A stretch of DNA of 55,569 nt from positions 1 to 55,569 of the forward strand of contig JAGHZQ010000003.1 in NCBI GenBank assembly GCA_017746715.1, read 5' to 3'. The position numbers and the translations under genes were made by a program. This stretch comes from Cyanobacteria bacterium SBLK. GTDB lineage: Bacteria; Cyanobacteriota; Cyanobacteriia; Cyanobacteriales; Spirulinaceae. Below the pieces are notes generated by a model, which had not been told where the DNA came from, did no database searches, and saw only the letters and a list, made by a program, of their open reading frames with translations. Position 1 is the first letter of the stretch. Every line of letters begins with the position of its first letter. Of the stretch, positions 1 through 9,787 are shown one piece after another.

Positions 1-1
1 C

Positions 2-421
2 TTAACCGGAGCAAGGTTTTCCGGAAATTTAGGAGAGAAAAAAAATTGGAACTCGGGAACGTACTCGGGCCCGCAAACCTCTCAAATGAATCCGGGCGAT
101 CGTTTCGGGTTGATGTTCGTTGGGAATGGCACGGTAAAACAGGTATTAGAGGGCAAGAAAACCCCCCTGTTTTCTCTTGAAACTGCCAATCCCGATGATA
201 TCTTTCACGTCGGGCAAATTGCGGGGGTGATGGGAGAAGGAGGGGTTTTTGCGATGGAAGATTTACGTCCGGAACATCGCTGGTTTGATGGCGATTATAA
301 TGATGTCATATTTCAAGTAACGGGCGCGATCGGTACTGCGAATCCCATTGACGATCTCATCCTCAAGGACTGGCGAGGAGAACCTTTGTGGGAAACGATT
401 ATGACGGAGTTAAGTATCTGA
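2..421 (+). CDS. DUF4114 domain protein, C-terminal part (5' end outside window)
   Basis: The frame is open from the left edge to a TGA, so this is the end of a longer gene; an internal ATG at 86 is probably not the start. About 139 residues are visible. They contain the typical DUF4114 ending: a Gly/Phe-rich strand (RFGLMFVGNG), then AMEDL followed by an acidic DGDYNDVIFQV motif. DUF4114 is a beta-rich, probably calcium-binding domain found at the C-terminus of large exported surface proteins in cyanobacteria and other marine bacteria. A role in the envelope or matrix is inferred from the family. No sorting signal (PEP-CTERM or LPXTG) follows the domain. The partner domains cannot be seen. 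Confidence 0.75.
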   Translation, partial: LTGARFSGNLGEKKNWNSGTYSGPQTSQMNPGDRFGLMFVGNGTVKQVLEGKKTPLFSLETANPDDIFHVGQIAGVMGEGGVFAMEDLRPEHRWFDGDYNDVIFQVTGAIGTANPIDDLILKDWRGEPLWETIMTELSI

Positions 422-444
422 TATTAAAGAGCCATTGATGAAGC

Positions 445-470
445 AGAAGGAGAGAGATTTCTCTCCTTCT
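445..470 (+). terminator. Stem-loop after the DUF4114 gene
   Basis: A 10-bp perfect stem (AGAAGGAGAG / CTCTCCTTCT) has a 6-nt loop and lies 24 nt after the stop codon. It is followed by a T-rich but not pure T tract. It is probably the transcription terminator of the upstream gene. Confidence 0.55.
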
Positions 471-542
471 TTCTGCGTTTGGGAAGGTTCATAATTCCGA
501 TCGTTCTCCTTTTTAAACTCTATCTCTTCCCTCGGGAAATGC

Positions 543-548
543 TATAAT
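543..548 (+). promoter_or_regulatory. Possible -10 element of the CHAT-TPR gene
   Basis: A perfect TATAAT lies about 45 nt before the ATG of the next gene. No convincing -35 hexamer sits at 16-18 nt spacing, so it may be an extended or activator-dependent promoter. Confidence 0.4.
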
Positions 549-593
549 ATCGATTGAAATAAAACTCTGTATTGTGCCAAGAATATCGATACA

Positions 594-2411
594 ATGAGGA
601 AATTAGTGGTCCTCAAACTTGATGGGGATATTGAATGTCAAGGCTTTCGTGCCACCTTAGAAATCGGTGAGGAAGGAAAGCGTCCTGATGTAGCGATCGA
701 AGCAACACTTCCTCCCGATCTGACTCTCGGCAATTCCCTGCGAGAACATTGGCTGGAAAGATATCGAAAAATTGGAATTTCCCCGAGAATTAAACCCAAG
801 CGAATCATTAACTATAACCGTCGCGAATGGATTCAAGAATGCAAGCGATCGGGAGAAAAACTGCAAATTTACTTTTCGAAATGGTTGAATGCAGAAGACT
901 TTTCTCCGATTGAAAAACGATTGCGATCGGAACTCAATCGAGGAGATAACATTCGCTTTCACATCCAAACTCGCAATGTCGATATTCCTAAATTACCGTG
1001 GCATCTTTGGGATTTATTCAAGTATTACGCGCATACCGAGATTGCATTTAGTTCTCCAGAATTTGAACGTCGGACAAAGATAAAACTAAATCGTTGCTCG
1101 CAACCAGCACAATCTTTTAGACAAACGTTAAAAATACTTGCAATTTTAGGACATTCAGAAGGAATTAATGTAGAAAGCGATCGCCGAATTTTAGAAAGTT
1201 TACCCAACGCCGAAACTGCATTTCTGGTCGAACCCGAGCGGAAACAAATCAACGATACGCTCTGGGAGCAATCTTGGGATATTATCTTTTTTGCCGGACA
1301 TTCGCAAACGGAAGGGGAAAAAGGACGAATTTATCTCAACGATCGCGATAGCCTGACAATTGACGAGTTGTGGTTCGCTTTAAGAAAAGCCGTCAATCGC
1401 GGGTTAAAATTGGCCTTATTTAACTCCTGCGATGGTTTGGGTTTGGCACGACAATTAGACGATCTCTACATTCCTCAGATGATCGTGATGCGAGAATCCG
1501 TACCCGATCGAGTCGCTCAAGAATTTTTAAAATATTTTTTAGAAGCATTTTCTCGGGGACAATCGTTTTATTTGTCCGTGCGGGAAGCCAGGGAAAGATT
1601 ACAGGGAATAGAAAATGAGTTTCCTTGTGCGAGTTGGCTGCCGACAATTTATCAGCATCCAGATGAAACCCCTTTAAACTGGCAACCCGATAATTTAAAA
1701 AAAAGACCGTCAATCTCCCCTCAAATTAAAGTTGCCTCTGTTGCGTTAAGCCTGTTGAGTTTAAGCACGATCGCCGGGTATTTAGGCGCGCCGCAACTGT
1801 CTAAAATTATCAATAACCGTGCATTTAAACACTATCAGGAGAAAGCATGGCGCGCGGCACACGAAAACTGGAATTTAGCCGTCGCGATCGATCCCAACAA
1901 TGCCGTTGCCCTCTACAATCAAGCCGATCGTTGCGAGGATGCGAACGATCTCTCCTGCGCTCGAGAGAAATATCAACGAGCGGCTCAGTTAGGGATGGCA
2001 GCCGCTCACAGCCGACTCGGACAAATGTATATTCGAGAAGAGAAATACGATGATGCTATTTTTTTATTACGGCAGGGTCTAGCATTAGCTAAAATCGATC
2101 CGGTGAAGTCTTCTTTAGAGAAGAACTTAGGGTGGGCGCAGTTGAAACAAGGGCGCTATAAAGAAGCTGAAAAACATTTGCAAAAGGCGATCGTCCTCGA
2201 TAGCGATCGGGCGGCGGGGTATTGCCTTTTAGCCGAATTAAAAAATAGATTGGGCAAACACCATGAATTTTTATCATTGTGGGAAATTTGTCAAGATTTA
2301 GCAAGCTCCAAGTATCCCGAAGACGATCTCTTTTTAGGAATTTATCGTTCTCAATTTAACTCCGAAAATAAAAAAACAGGATCTAATTTAGACCCCGATA
2401 TCGAACATTGA
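594..2411 (+). CDS. CHAT-domain (caspase-like) protein with membrane segment and TPR repeats
   Basis: This is a 605-aa protein. The middle third is a CHAT domain, the caspase/separase-type peptidase fold: the catalytic His motif FAGHS is near residue 235 and the Cys motif NSCDGLGLA near 278, so both dyad residues are present. A hydrophobic segment at about 372-400 separates this half from a C-terminal TPR array (about 415-570, with motifs such as AVALYNQADR and AEKHLQKAI). The topology therefore suggests a CHAT domain on one side of the membrane and TPRs on the other. The start is an ATG with a TATAAT upstream. CHAT proteases commonly act in conflict or regulated-proteolysis systems; the substrate is unknown. 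It is transcribed alone, convergent with the small gene that follows. Confidence 0.85.
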   Translation: MRKLVVLKLDGDIECQGFRATLEIGEEGKRPDVAIEATLPPDLTLGNSLREHWLERYRKIGISPRIKPKRIINYNRREWIQECKRSGEKLQIYFSKWLNAEDFSPIEKRLRSELNRGDNIRFHIQTRNVDIPKLPWHLWDLFKYYAHTEIAFSSPEFERRTKIKLNRCSQPAQSFRQTLKILAILGHSEGINVESDRRILESLPNAETAFLVEPERKQINDTLWEQSWDIIFFAGHSQTEGEKGRIYLNDRDSLTIDELWFALRKAVNRGLKLALFNSCDGLGLARQLDDLYIPQMIVMRESVPDRVAQEFLKYFLEAFSRGQSFYLSVREARERLQGIENEFPCASWLPTIYQHPDETPLNWQPDNLKKRPSISPQIKVASVALSLLSLSTIAGYLGAPQLSKIINNRAFKHYQEKAWRAAHENWNLAVAIDPNNAVALYNQADRCEDANDLSCAREKYQRAAQLGMAAAHSRLGQMYIREEKYDDAIFLLRQGLALAKIDPVKSSLEKNLGWAQLKQGRYKEAEKHLQKAIVLDSDRAAGYCLLAELKNRLGKHHEFLSLWEICQDLASSKYPEDDLFLGIYRSQFNSENKKTGSNLDPDIEH

Positions 2412-2435
2412 ATTAGCGAGACAAGATATCTCTAT

Positions 2436-2633
2436 CTACGGACAGCAAAATTTTTGTCCGTCGCTCTCGCAGGCTTCGCAGATTTGCCGATCGCTTTCAA
2501 TACTTTGTTGGATTGTAATTTCAGTTTTTTCGATGGTCGAGGTTTCAGCATTAGCCATGGGAACAATAAAAAATTGTCCAAAAAATAAGCTAATCGTCGC
2601 GAATAGAACCGATAAAAAAAGTTTAATAGTCAT
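2436..2633 (-). CDS. Small exported cysteine-rich protein
   Basis: I do not recognise a family. The best start is the ATG at 2633, because GAAGGA lies 7 nt upstream as a strong Shine-Dalgarno; the longer reading from 2666 has no such site. The product is about 65 aa: a basic start, a long hydrophobic core (LFLSVLFATISLFFGQFFIV), and a signal-peptidase I type site after MANA. The mature part is about 40 residues, polar, and ends with four cysteines (CEAC...FCCP), which suggests a disulfide-bonded or metal-binding periplasmic peptide. It is convergent with the CHAT-TPR gene. Confidence 0.6.
   Translation of the reverse strand: MTIKLFLSVLFATISLFFGQFFIVPMANAETSTIEKTEITIQQSIESDRQICEACESDGQKFCCP
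2438..2461. terminator. Bidirectional stem-loop between convergent genes
   Basis: Inverted arms ACGGACA / TGTCCGT enclose an A/T-rich loop between the CHAT-TPR gene and the small exported gene. The stem overlaps the last codons and stop of the small gene. It could terminate transcription from both sides. Confidence 0.4.
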
Positions 2634-2891
2634 AGCTATCTCCTTCAAGAATGCAGAGAAATACAAGGAGAAGCAAGTTGTAAAAACTGGCTTCCAATAG
2701 CCAAATCGCTTAAAATGGTAGCAAATACCTAAGCACTTGCCGTCTTCATTGTGAAATCTGGAGTCCCCAAGAAAAATTTTTGGCGCTTATAATAAAAAAC
2801 AAGCGATGGGATGGAATGGGTTACTTGCCGATTTGTCTAATTCAATACTACAGAATCTATTAAGTTCTAACCAGAAGATATTGAGGAAAAA

Positions 2892-2999
2892 AATAGTAAC
2901 TTTAGAGCCCACAAAATAGCAAAAAAATATGACAAAATCGTAAATAGTAAAAAAATATGAAAATAATAGTAAACCCCTGAAAATACGAAAATTACTATT
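2892..2999. repeat. Iterated AATAGTAA motifs in the leader of the AAA_35 cassette
   Basis: The 391-bp gap between the small gene and the HTH-AAA_35 gene is very AT-rich. It holds three direct AATAGTAA copies (2892, 2943, 2965) and one inverted copy (TTACTATT at 2992), plus a duplicated AAAAAAATATGA module between them. A TATAAT lies at 2788. The arrangement resembles multiple operator sites just ahead of the first gene of the cassette; an autoregulatory role for the encoded HTH protein is inference. No gene was found in the gap. Confidence 0.45.
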
Positions 3000-3024
3000 G
3001 AATGGGATTGGAAAATCGGAGACA

Positions 3025-4467
3025 ATGAGTTACAGTGAACATCTGAGATCGGATGTCCGTAAAACAAATCGCACAATGGAAGGATCGAACGAACATAAAG
3101 AAGACTTCCTAAGAACTCTAGCTCGTACGTACCACCTCTCACAGGCGGAGACGAGAGTATTCTTAGCGCGATTTGCCTATAACAAACGAGAAGAACCGCA
3201 CAAAGCGATCGCGACAATGCTATTCCTTCACCATACAACCGTACAAACGCATCTACGCAATATCTATCGGAAATTTGCCGAAAGCGATCGGGTTTCCGAA
3301 GAGGAACTGAATTTAGAGAGAACAAGAGGGGGCAAGGATCAATTTGGTATCCTTTTTGATTGGCTTTGGGATCGACAGTTCCCTGCTTGGGAGGAACAAA
3401 ACAATTCTTTGCCAATTCATGCTTCTCCATCCCAAATCGAAGAATCCTCTGGGGAAATTGAATATCCAGAAGGATTTGTTCCCTTACACTCTGCGTTTTA
3501 TGTCGAGCGAGATTCTGTTGAGTCCAGATGTTATCAAAACATTATGCGAGCGTTTGCGCTCATTCGAATTAAAGCCCCCCAACAAATGGGGAAAACATCC
3601 CTGATGAAAAGAGTTTTAAATTATGCAGAGTTTCAGGGTTGCCATGTTGCCTATTTAGATTTTGAGTTGGTGGAAAAAAGTGTTTGTCAAGACTTAAATC
3701 GCTTGTTACAATGGCTTTGTTATAGCATTAGCCGTCAGCTCGATCTATCCAATCGTTTGAAAGAATATTGGGATGACGAACTTCTCAGTCAGACAGCAAA
3801 TTGTACGGCATATTTTGAAGAATATTTGCTACAGCAAATTGATGCACCTTTGGTTTTAGGTTTTGATGCCGTCGATAATGTTTTTCCATTTACAGAAGTG
3901 GCTCGAGATTTTTTCGGAATGCTGCGAAATTGGCACGAGTCGGCTAAAAGCCACGAGATTTGGAAAAAATTGCGTTTGGTAGTGGCACATTCTACAGAAG
4001 TCTACGTTCCTCTCAGCATTCATCAATCTCCTTTCAATATTGGGGTTTCGATCGAGTTACCAGAATTAACGCGCGAGCAAGTTCTCAATCTCGCTAAAAC
4101 TTATGGGTTAGATTGGCAAGCAGAACAGATTGAACGCATTATGAATATGGTGGGAGGACATCCTCATTTAGTGCGTTTGGCACTCCATCAGATCGGTCAG
4201 GGTAATATCGCGATCGCGCAACTTTTAGAAACCGCACCGACCAATACAGGGATTTATGGAAATCATTTGCGGCGATGTTTGGCAACCCTCAAACAAGATA
4301 GCGAGTTATTAGAAGCCGTTAAGAAAGTGGTCGCGGCGATCGAACCCGTCTCCCTCGATTCTTTACTGGCTTATAAATTGCATAGTATGGGGTTAGTCAA
4401 ATGGCAAGATAATGCTGTTACCATTCGCTGTCATCTTTATCGACAGTATTTCAGTCAACAAGTTTAG
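3025..4467 (+). CDS. HTH (vMAP-like) - AAA_35 NTPase
   Basis: The ATG at 3025 is preferred over a TTG at 2998 because GGAG lies just upstream, giving 480 aa. Residues about 20-75 form a helix-turn-helix region (LSQAETRVFLARFAYN ... TTVQTHLRNIYRKF) like the N-terminal domain of vWA-MoxR-associated proteins. From about 145 there is an AAA_35-type (AAA-like) NTPase: P-loop APQQMGKTS near 180, Walker B LVLGFDAVD, then HSTEV and a GGHPHLVRLA helix typical of STAND-like ATPases. The C-terminus is a winged-helix-like segment (YKLHSMGLVKW). It is the first gene of a co-directional cassette, 32 bp before the TIR gene, whose AAA_35 module is clearly paralogous. Likely a cytosolic regulator or switch; the target is unknown. 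Confidence 0.75.
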   Translation: MSYSEHLRSDVRKTNRTMEGSNEHKEDFLRTLARTYHLSQAETRVFLARFAYNKREEPHKAIATMLFLHHTTVQTHLRNIYRKFAESDRVSEEELNLERTRGGKDQFGILFDWLWDRQFPAWEEQNNSLPIHASPSQIEESSGEIEYPEGFVPLHSAFYVERDSVESRCYQNIMRAFALIRIKAPQQMGKTSLMKRVLNYAEFQGCHVAYLDFELVEKSVCQDLNRLLQWLCYSISRQLDLSNRLKEYWDDELLSQTANCTAYFEEYLLQQIDAPLVLGFDAVDNVFPFTEVARDFFGMLRNWHESAKSHEIWKKLRLVVAHSTEVYVPLSIHQSPFNIGVSIELPELTREQVLNLAKTYGLDWQAEQIERIMNMVGGHPHLVRLALHQIGQGNIAIAQLLETAPTNTGIYGNHLRRCLATLKQDSELLEAVKKVVAAIEPVSLDSLLAYKLHSMGLVKWQDNAVTIRCHLYRQYFSQQV

Positions 4468-4499
4468 TCTTCTTATTTTAATACGGAGAAATAAAAATT

Positions 4500-6197
4500 A
4501 TGATAAGCTGGTTAATTGGATTTTTGGTCACGGCGATCGGATTTATTGCAGCCGTTCTGGCAATACTCGATTTTTGGCAGAAACCGCTGACCCAACAATT
4601 TTTACAAAAAAAATTCGGTAGAAAGCAAAAAATCTTAATCACTTATAGTCCTCCAGACTCTCATATTGCTTTAATCCTGCAAAAAGTATTTCGAAAGGCA
4701 GAATACGATGTTTTTCTGGAAGGGGAAGAAATTAAACCCAACTCTAAGAAAATGGCAAAAATCTTTAAAGAGATAAGAAGTTGCGATTATCTTGTTATCA
4801 TTCTCTCTAATAGTTCTCTTATAAGTGAAACGCTCGCTCTCGAATTAAATTGTGCAAAATCCAGAAAAAATGATTCGAGCAAACAGCTCGGGATTTTACC
4901 TCTTTTTCTAGATTTAGATGTCGCGATAACCGTGCAAAATTATTCAGAATACTACAAAAACTTAAGAGGGATTTCGGCATGGCAGTTGCAAGGAAAAGTA
5001 GGTGAAACCTCTTTAAATTTCTTTGGCCAAGAAATCGTTAACCATATCAAACAGAATCAACGCTTTTTACCGGGCGATCGCGAATGGAGTATTGACTGGA
5101 CGAGTCTTCCCGTCTCTCTTCCCGTAACTCCTGTGAATTTGTCTCCTTCAACCGAAAAGCCTCTTGTCAATAATTCTACAGAATTAGAATTTCCTGAAGG
5201 TTTAGTCCCTCTTAGTTCTTTGTTTTATATAAAGCGACTACCTATTGAAACTCAATGCTATGAAGCGATCGAACGACCTTATGCTCTCATTAGAATTAAA
5301 GCCCCTCAACAAATGGGGAAAACGTCACTCATGGTGAGAATTCTAGAAAAAGCAAAAAATGCAGGTTATAGAGCCGTTTATATTGATTTAATGGCTGTAA
5401 ATCAAGGAATATTGCAAAATCCAGATAAATTTTTACCTTGGTTTTGTAGTAAAGTGGGAAAAGAACTAGAATTACAACCCAGATTAGAAGAATATTGGGA
5501 TGAAGCTATTCTTGGTAGTAATGATAATTGTACGGCATATTTTGAGGAGTATTTACTAAAAAAAGTACCGACCTTAGCTTTAGGTTTAGATGCAGTAGAT
5601 CGTCTTTTTCCTCATCAAGAAATCGCTCAAGATTTTTTTGGATTATTAAGAACATGGCATGAATATGGAAAAAGTAATGAAATTTGGAAAAATTTTCGGG
5701 TAGTAGTTGCTCATTCTACAGAAGTGGATGTTACCGATATTACTCCCGACATTCATAAATCACCATTTAACGTTGGTTTATCAATTGAACTATCAGAATT
5801 AACCGAGAGTCAAGTCCAGGATTTAGCCGATCTTCATCAACTCAGATGGACTAATAACACGGTTAAGAGGTTAATGAAAATGGTAGGAGGTCATCCTTAC
5901 CTCATTCGTCTTGCATTATATTATATCTATCAAAAGAAATTTACTCTTGAAGAAATATTAGAAAAAGCACCTACTGATGAAGGTATTTATCAAAAACATT
6001 TACAAAGACATTTATTTGTTTTTGAAAATGAACGTAATTTAGCAATCGTTTTCAAATCAATTCTTGAGAATAAACATTCACAAGCGATCCCTAAAAGACA
6101 ACAATATAAACTCAAAAGCATGGGGCTAATTAAAACAGAAAATAAGGCCATTATTCCACGTTGTAATTTATACTATCAGTATTTTAAAAATCTTTAA
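4500..6197 (+). CDS. Membrane-anchored TIR - AAA_35 protein
   Basis: This is a 565-aa protein. An N-terminal transmembrane helix (about 2-25) is followed by a TIR domain at about 45-185: [13 protein letters not shown] strand, [17 protein letters not shown], then [12 protein letters not shown], which supplies a glutamate where catalytic NADase TIRs carry theirs. A linker leads to an AAA_35 NTPase module (P-loop APQQMGKTS near 267, Walker [25 protein letters not shown]) that matches the preceding gene motif by motif. Bacterial TIRs coupled to NTPases often degrade NAD or make cyclic-ADPR signals in defence; whether this one is active is inference. It lies 32 bp after the HTH-AAA_35 gene and 5 bp before the CHASE2 gene, so it is probably in one transcript with both. 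Confidence 0.8.
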   Translation: MISWLIGFLVTAIGFIAAVLAILDFWQKPLTQQFLQKKFGRKQKILITYSPPDSHIALILQKVFRKAEYDVFLEGEEIKPNSKKMAKIFKEIRSCDYLVIILSNSSLISETLALELNCAKSRKNDSSKQLGILPLFLDLDVAITVQNYSEYYKNLRGISAWQLQGKVGETSLNFFGQEIVNHIKQNQRFLPGDREWSIDWTSLPVSLPVTPVNLSPSTEKPLVNNSTELEFPEGLVPLSSLFYIKRLPIETQCYEAIERPYALIRIKAPQQMGKTSLMVRILEKAKNAGYRAVYIDLMAVNQGILQNPDKFLPWFCSKVGKELELQPRLEEYWDEAILGSNDNCTAYFEEYLLKKVPTLALGLDAVDRLFPHQEIAQDFFGLLRTWHEYGKSNEIWKNFRVVVAHSTEVDVTDITPDIHKSPFNVGLSIELSELTESQVQDLADLHQLRWTNNTVKRLMKMVGGHPYLIRLALYYIYQKKFTLEEILEKAPTDEGIYQKHLQRHLFVFENERNLAIVFKSILENKHSQAIPKRQQYKLKSMGLIKTENKAIIPRCNLYYQYFKNL

Positions 6198-6202
6198 AAC
6201 TA

Positions 6203-9200
6203 ATGACCGTAAATCATAAAACAAAACAAATAATGATGGAGCAATATAAATATCAGGTAGGAGGTAGTTTGCCCAGTGATGCTCCTAGTTATGTCGTTCG
6301 TAAAGCCGACAATGAGTTTTACAATGCTCTGAAATTAGGTGAGTTTTGCTCGGTTTTGAATTCTCGGCAGATGGGAAAGTCTAGCTTGCGAATTCGCACA
6401 ATGAAACGATTAAAGGAAGAAGGTTTTGCTTGTGGTGGTATCGATCTATCTGGTAGTGGAATTGAAGGCGTTGATGCAGAAAGGTGGTATGCTGGAATCA
6501 TTCGCAATCTCGTGAGTAGTTTCGAGCTTACCAACAAGTTCAATTGGAGAAAATGGTGGCGCGACTATCGAGAAGATCTTGCCCCTTTACAAAGACTCAG
6601 TGAATTTATAGAAAAGATATTGCTTCAAAAGATCGATAAAAAAATCATAATTTTTATTGATGAAATTGATAGTGTTCTAAGTCTTGACTTTGAAACAGAT
6701 GACTTTTTTGCTTGGATTCGATGGTGCTATAATAATCGTGATGTTCAACCCAACTATAAACGCTTAACTTTTGCTTTACTTGGAGTTGGAACTCCTTCCG
6801 AATTAATTGAAAATAAACAAAATACCCCCTATAATTTAGGAAGAACAATTGAATTGTATGGTTTTACGCTGAAGGAAGCCGAACCATTACTTCAAGGATT
6901 AAAACAAGCAGCAGAGGATTCCCAATTAGTTCTTCAAGAAATTTTAAATTGGACTAGAGGTCAACCTTTTTTGACCCAGAAAATCTGCGATCTAATCAGC
7001 CAATCTACAACAGTCATTAAAAGTGGTAAAGAACAAGAATTTATTGAAAAACTGATCGAGACTAAAATTATTGAAAATTGGGAATCCAAAGATGAGCCAG
7101 AACATTTTAGAACACTTCGCGATCGCATTTTACACGATGACAATAAAATCAAGATACGACTTACATTGTATAAGAAAATCTTACAAAAAAACGACATTCC
7201 ATTTCAAACAAGACTAGAATATCAGCAATTACGTCAATCTGGATTAGTTTTAAAAGATGAAGGAAAATTAAAAGTCTATAATTTAGTTTACCACAAAATC
7301 TTTGATATTCAGTGGGTCGATCGGGAAATCAAAAAATTAGAACCCGAGCAATATCAATACGAAATTGGAGGAAGTTTATTAAGTGATTCTCCTAGCTATG
7401 TGGAACGTAATGCGGATCGGGAATTTTATGAAGCATTACAAGCTGGGAAATTTTGTCATGTCTTAAACTCTAGACAAATGGGTAAATCCAGCTTATGTAT
7501 TCGTACAATGGAAAAATTAAAAAAAGATGATTTTGTTTGTTGTATTCTTAACTTATCTGCTAGTGGGAAAACAGGAGTCAATGCAGAAAAATGGTATGCT
7601 GGAATTATTCGTAATTTAGCAAGAGATTTTCAGTTAACAGAAAAATTTCAATTTGACTGGAAATTATGGTGGCAAAATTATCATGATAAAATACCACTTG
7701 TTCAACAATTAACTGAATTTATAGAAGATCAAATTCTCGATCGGATTGATGAAAATATTGTAATTTTTATTGATGAGATCGATCATGTTTTAAATTTAAA
7801 TTTTACCACAGATGATTTTTTTGCTTTTGTGAAATCTTGTCATGAGAAACGCGACTATAAACCCAAATATAAACGTCTTACTTTTGCTCTACTGGGAGGT
7901 GCAAGTCAATCTGAGTTAATTGAAAATAAAAAATGCTCTCCTTTTGATATTTGCCAACAAATTGATTTACATGGCTTTAAATTTAGCGAAGCTGCTAGAA
8001 CTTTACTTCAAGGATTGAAAAAGAACACCGATAATCCTGAACGAGTCCTGAGAGAAATTATTTTTTGGACGGGAGGACAACCGTTTCTGACTCAAAAACT
8101 TTGTTATTTAATTCGTCAATCTGAAGCATCAATCCCAGATCGATTAGAAGAAAAATTTGTCAGAAATTTAGTCAATACAAAAATTCTCGATGATTGGGAA
8201 TCTAAAGATAAACCAGAACACTTGACAACACTTCAACATCGCTTTCTTTATCCAGATAGACACCTTGAATCGAGATTGAAGTTGTACGAGCGAATTCTCA
8301 ACTCGAAAGAGATAACATTTAAAGACAAGCGAGAGTATCAGCAATTGCGATATTTAGGGTTAGTTCAACAAACTTCTGATGGAAATTTAAGCATTTACAA
8401 TCCCATCTATGAGAAGATTTTCGATCGCAAGTGGGTAAATCAACAAATCAAACAATTAAAGCCATTATCGAGAAAAATAACAAAACAATTTGTTTGTTTG
8501 ACCAATTTAGCAACCACTACTTTTATTTTAGGAATTCGTTTTTTAGGTTGGCTGCAACAACCAGAATTATCGATTTTCGACTGGATGACGATCAATCGTT
8601 CTCCAGAACCAATTGATTCAAGAGTTTTAGTGGTCGGGGTAACAGCCAACGATCTGCAAAAAGAAAGAAGTCAAAGTATTAGCGATCGCACTTTAGCTAA
8701 ATTATTAGAAAAATTAACAACTCAATATCAACCCTCATTGATTGGTTTGGATATTATTCGCGATATACCCCAAGGAGAGGGACGAGAAGAATTACTCAAA
8801 CAATTAAAAAAACACAAAAATATCTTTCCTGTTTGTTATATTGCAGAACCGGGAACTGAAGATAATCCTAGTTTAGCATTACCTTATCCAAAAATTTCAA
8901 GAGCACGAATTGGTTTTGCAGATGCTCCATACGATAAAGACCTCAGAATTCGTCGTCAACTGCTATCTTTACAACCATCATATAAATGTAATATAAATAT
9001 TTCTTTTAATTTTCAATTAGCAATTCGATATCTAGAAAAACAAGGAGTGATAAATCCACAGAATGTAATACAGACTATTATACGTGGTAAACCTTTTAAA
9101 ATTAAAGAGACTGTATTTAGGCCTTTAACCGTTCAAACAGGAGGATATCAAGCTCGTGAAATCAATGAATATAATGGTTACCAAATTCTCCTAAATTATC

Positions 9201-9763
9201 GTAGTTTGAATCAAACTCAACCGTCAATCAAAAAAGTTAGCGTTACAGAAATTCTAGAAGGGAAAATTGAGCCAGAGCTTCTTAATAACAGAATTGTTTT
9301 GATTGGATACACTGCATTGGAAAACAATGACGATCTTCATTTTACTCCCTACAGTGGCGGTCCTCCCTATCGAAAAATGCCTGGAGTTGAAGTACAAGCC
9401 CATATGGTTAGCCAAATTCTGAGTGCTGTCTTGGACGATCGCCCTCTGCTGAGAGCTTTTCCGTGGTGGGGAGATGGGATTATCGTATTTGCTTGGTCTA
9501 TAACAGGTGGTTTGCTTTGTCTGATCGTCTTACAGAAGCCTTTGCGCTCGTTAGGAATTGGGTTAATATGGATTATTGTGATTGGTTCTGCCAGCTTTTT
9601 GCTTCTTCAAGAACAGGGTTTATGGTTGCCTGTCGTTCCGTCATTACTAACTTTTACACTAACTGGAGGAGTATTAATATCTAGACAAATTCAAATTCTA
9701 TTAAAAACTAGAGATGATTTTCTCAAACGGATGAGAGAATCTCAGAGTAATGTCCAAATATAA
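6203..9763 (+). CDS. Tandem AAA_35 - CHASE2 membrane protein
   Basis: This is a 1186-aa protein. Two AAA_35 modules lie in tandem (about 10-370 and 375-760). Each begins with YxYxxGGSL..D.PSYV.R.AD, has the [10 protein letters not shown]-loop (near 54 and 423), a DEID Walker B ([18 protein letters not shown]) and a [13 protein letters not shown] helix. After one hydrophobic segment (about 770-790) comes a CHASE2 sensor ([41 protein letters not shown]), then three transmembrane helices and a short coiled tail. CHASE2 normally senses an extracytoplasmic signal and sits before a kinase or cyclase; here it is C-terminal and ends without an output enzyme. The ATG at 6203 is 5 bp after the TIR gene; 6233/6236 are alternatives. 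The gene is AT-rich with few HIP1 sites. Confidence 0.85.
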   Translation: MTVNHKTKQIMMEQYKYQVGGSLPSDAPSYVVRKADNEFYNALKLGEFCSVLNSRQMGKSSLRIRTMKRLKEEGFACGGIDLSGSGIEGVDAERWYAGIIRNLVSSFELTNKFNWRKWWRDYREDLAPLQRLSEFIEKILLQKIDKKIIIFIDEIDSVLSLDFETDDFFAWIRWCYNNRDVQPNYKRLTFALLGVGTPSELIENKQNTPYNLGRTIELYGFTLKEAEPLLQGLKQAAEDSQLVLQEILNWTRGQPFLTQKICDLISQSTTVIKSGKEQEFIEKLIETKIIENWESKDEPEHFRTLRDRILHDDNKIKIRLTLYKKILQKNDIPFQTRLEYQQLRQSGLVLKDEGKLKVYNLVYHKIFDIQWVDREIKKLEPEQYQYEIGGSLLSDSPSYVERNADREFYEALQAGKFCHVLNSRQMGKSSLCIRTMEKLKKDDFVCCILNLSASGKTGVNAEKWYAGIIRNLARDFQLTEKFQFDWKLWWQNYHDKIPLVQQLTEFIEDQILDRIDENIVIFIDEIDHVLNLNFTTDDFFAFVKSCHEKRDYKPKYKRLTFALLGGASQSELIENKKCSPFDICQQIDLHGFKFSEAARTLLQGLKKNTDNPERVLREIIFWTGGQPFLTQKLCYLIRQSEASIPDRLEEKFVRNLVNTKILDDWESKDKPEHLTTLQHRFLYPDRHLESRLKLYERILNSKEITFKDKREYQQLRYLGLVQQTSDGNLSIYNPIYEKIFDRKWVNQQIKQLKPLSRKITKQFVCLTNLATTTFILGIRFLGWLQQPELSIFDWMTINRSPEPIDSRVLVVGVTANDLQKERSQSISDRTLAKLLEKLTTQYQPSLIGLDIIRDIPQGEGREELLKQLKKHKNIFPVCYIAEPGTEDNPSLALPYPKISRARIGFADAPYDKDLRIRRQLLSLQPSYKCNINISFNFQLAIRYLEKQGVINPQNVIQTIIRGKPFKIKETVFRPLTVQTGGYQAREINEYNGYQILLNYRSLNQTQPSIKKVSVTEILEGKIEPELLNNRIVLIGYTALENNDDLHFTPYSGGPPYRKMPGVEVQAHMVSQILSAVLDDRPLLRAFPWWGDGIIVFAWSITGGLLCLIVLQKPLRSLGIGLIWIIVIGSASFLLLQEQGLWLPVVPSLLTFTLTGGVLISRQIQILLKTRDDFLKRMRESQSNVQI

Positions 9764-9787
9764 TTCTCCAAATATAATTCAATATCA

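Noticed and set aside
2867..3430. 187-codon open frame on the - strand over the start of the HTH-AAA_35 gene
   Set aside because: It is antisense to a well-supported coding region and to AT-rich leader DNA, has no recognisable domain, and its composition looks like a shadow frame.
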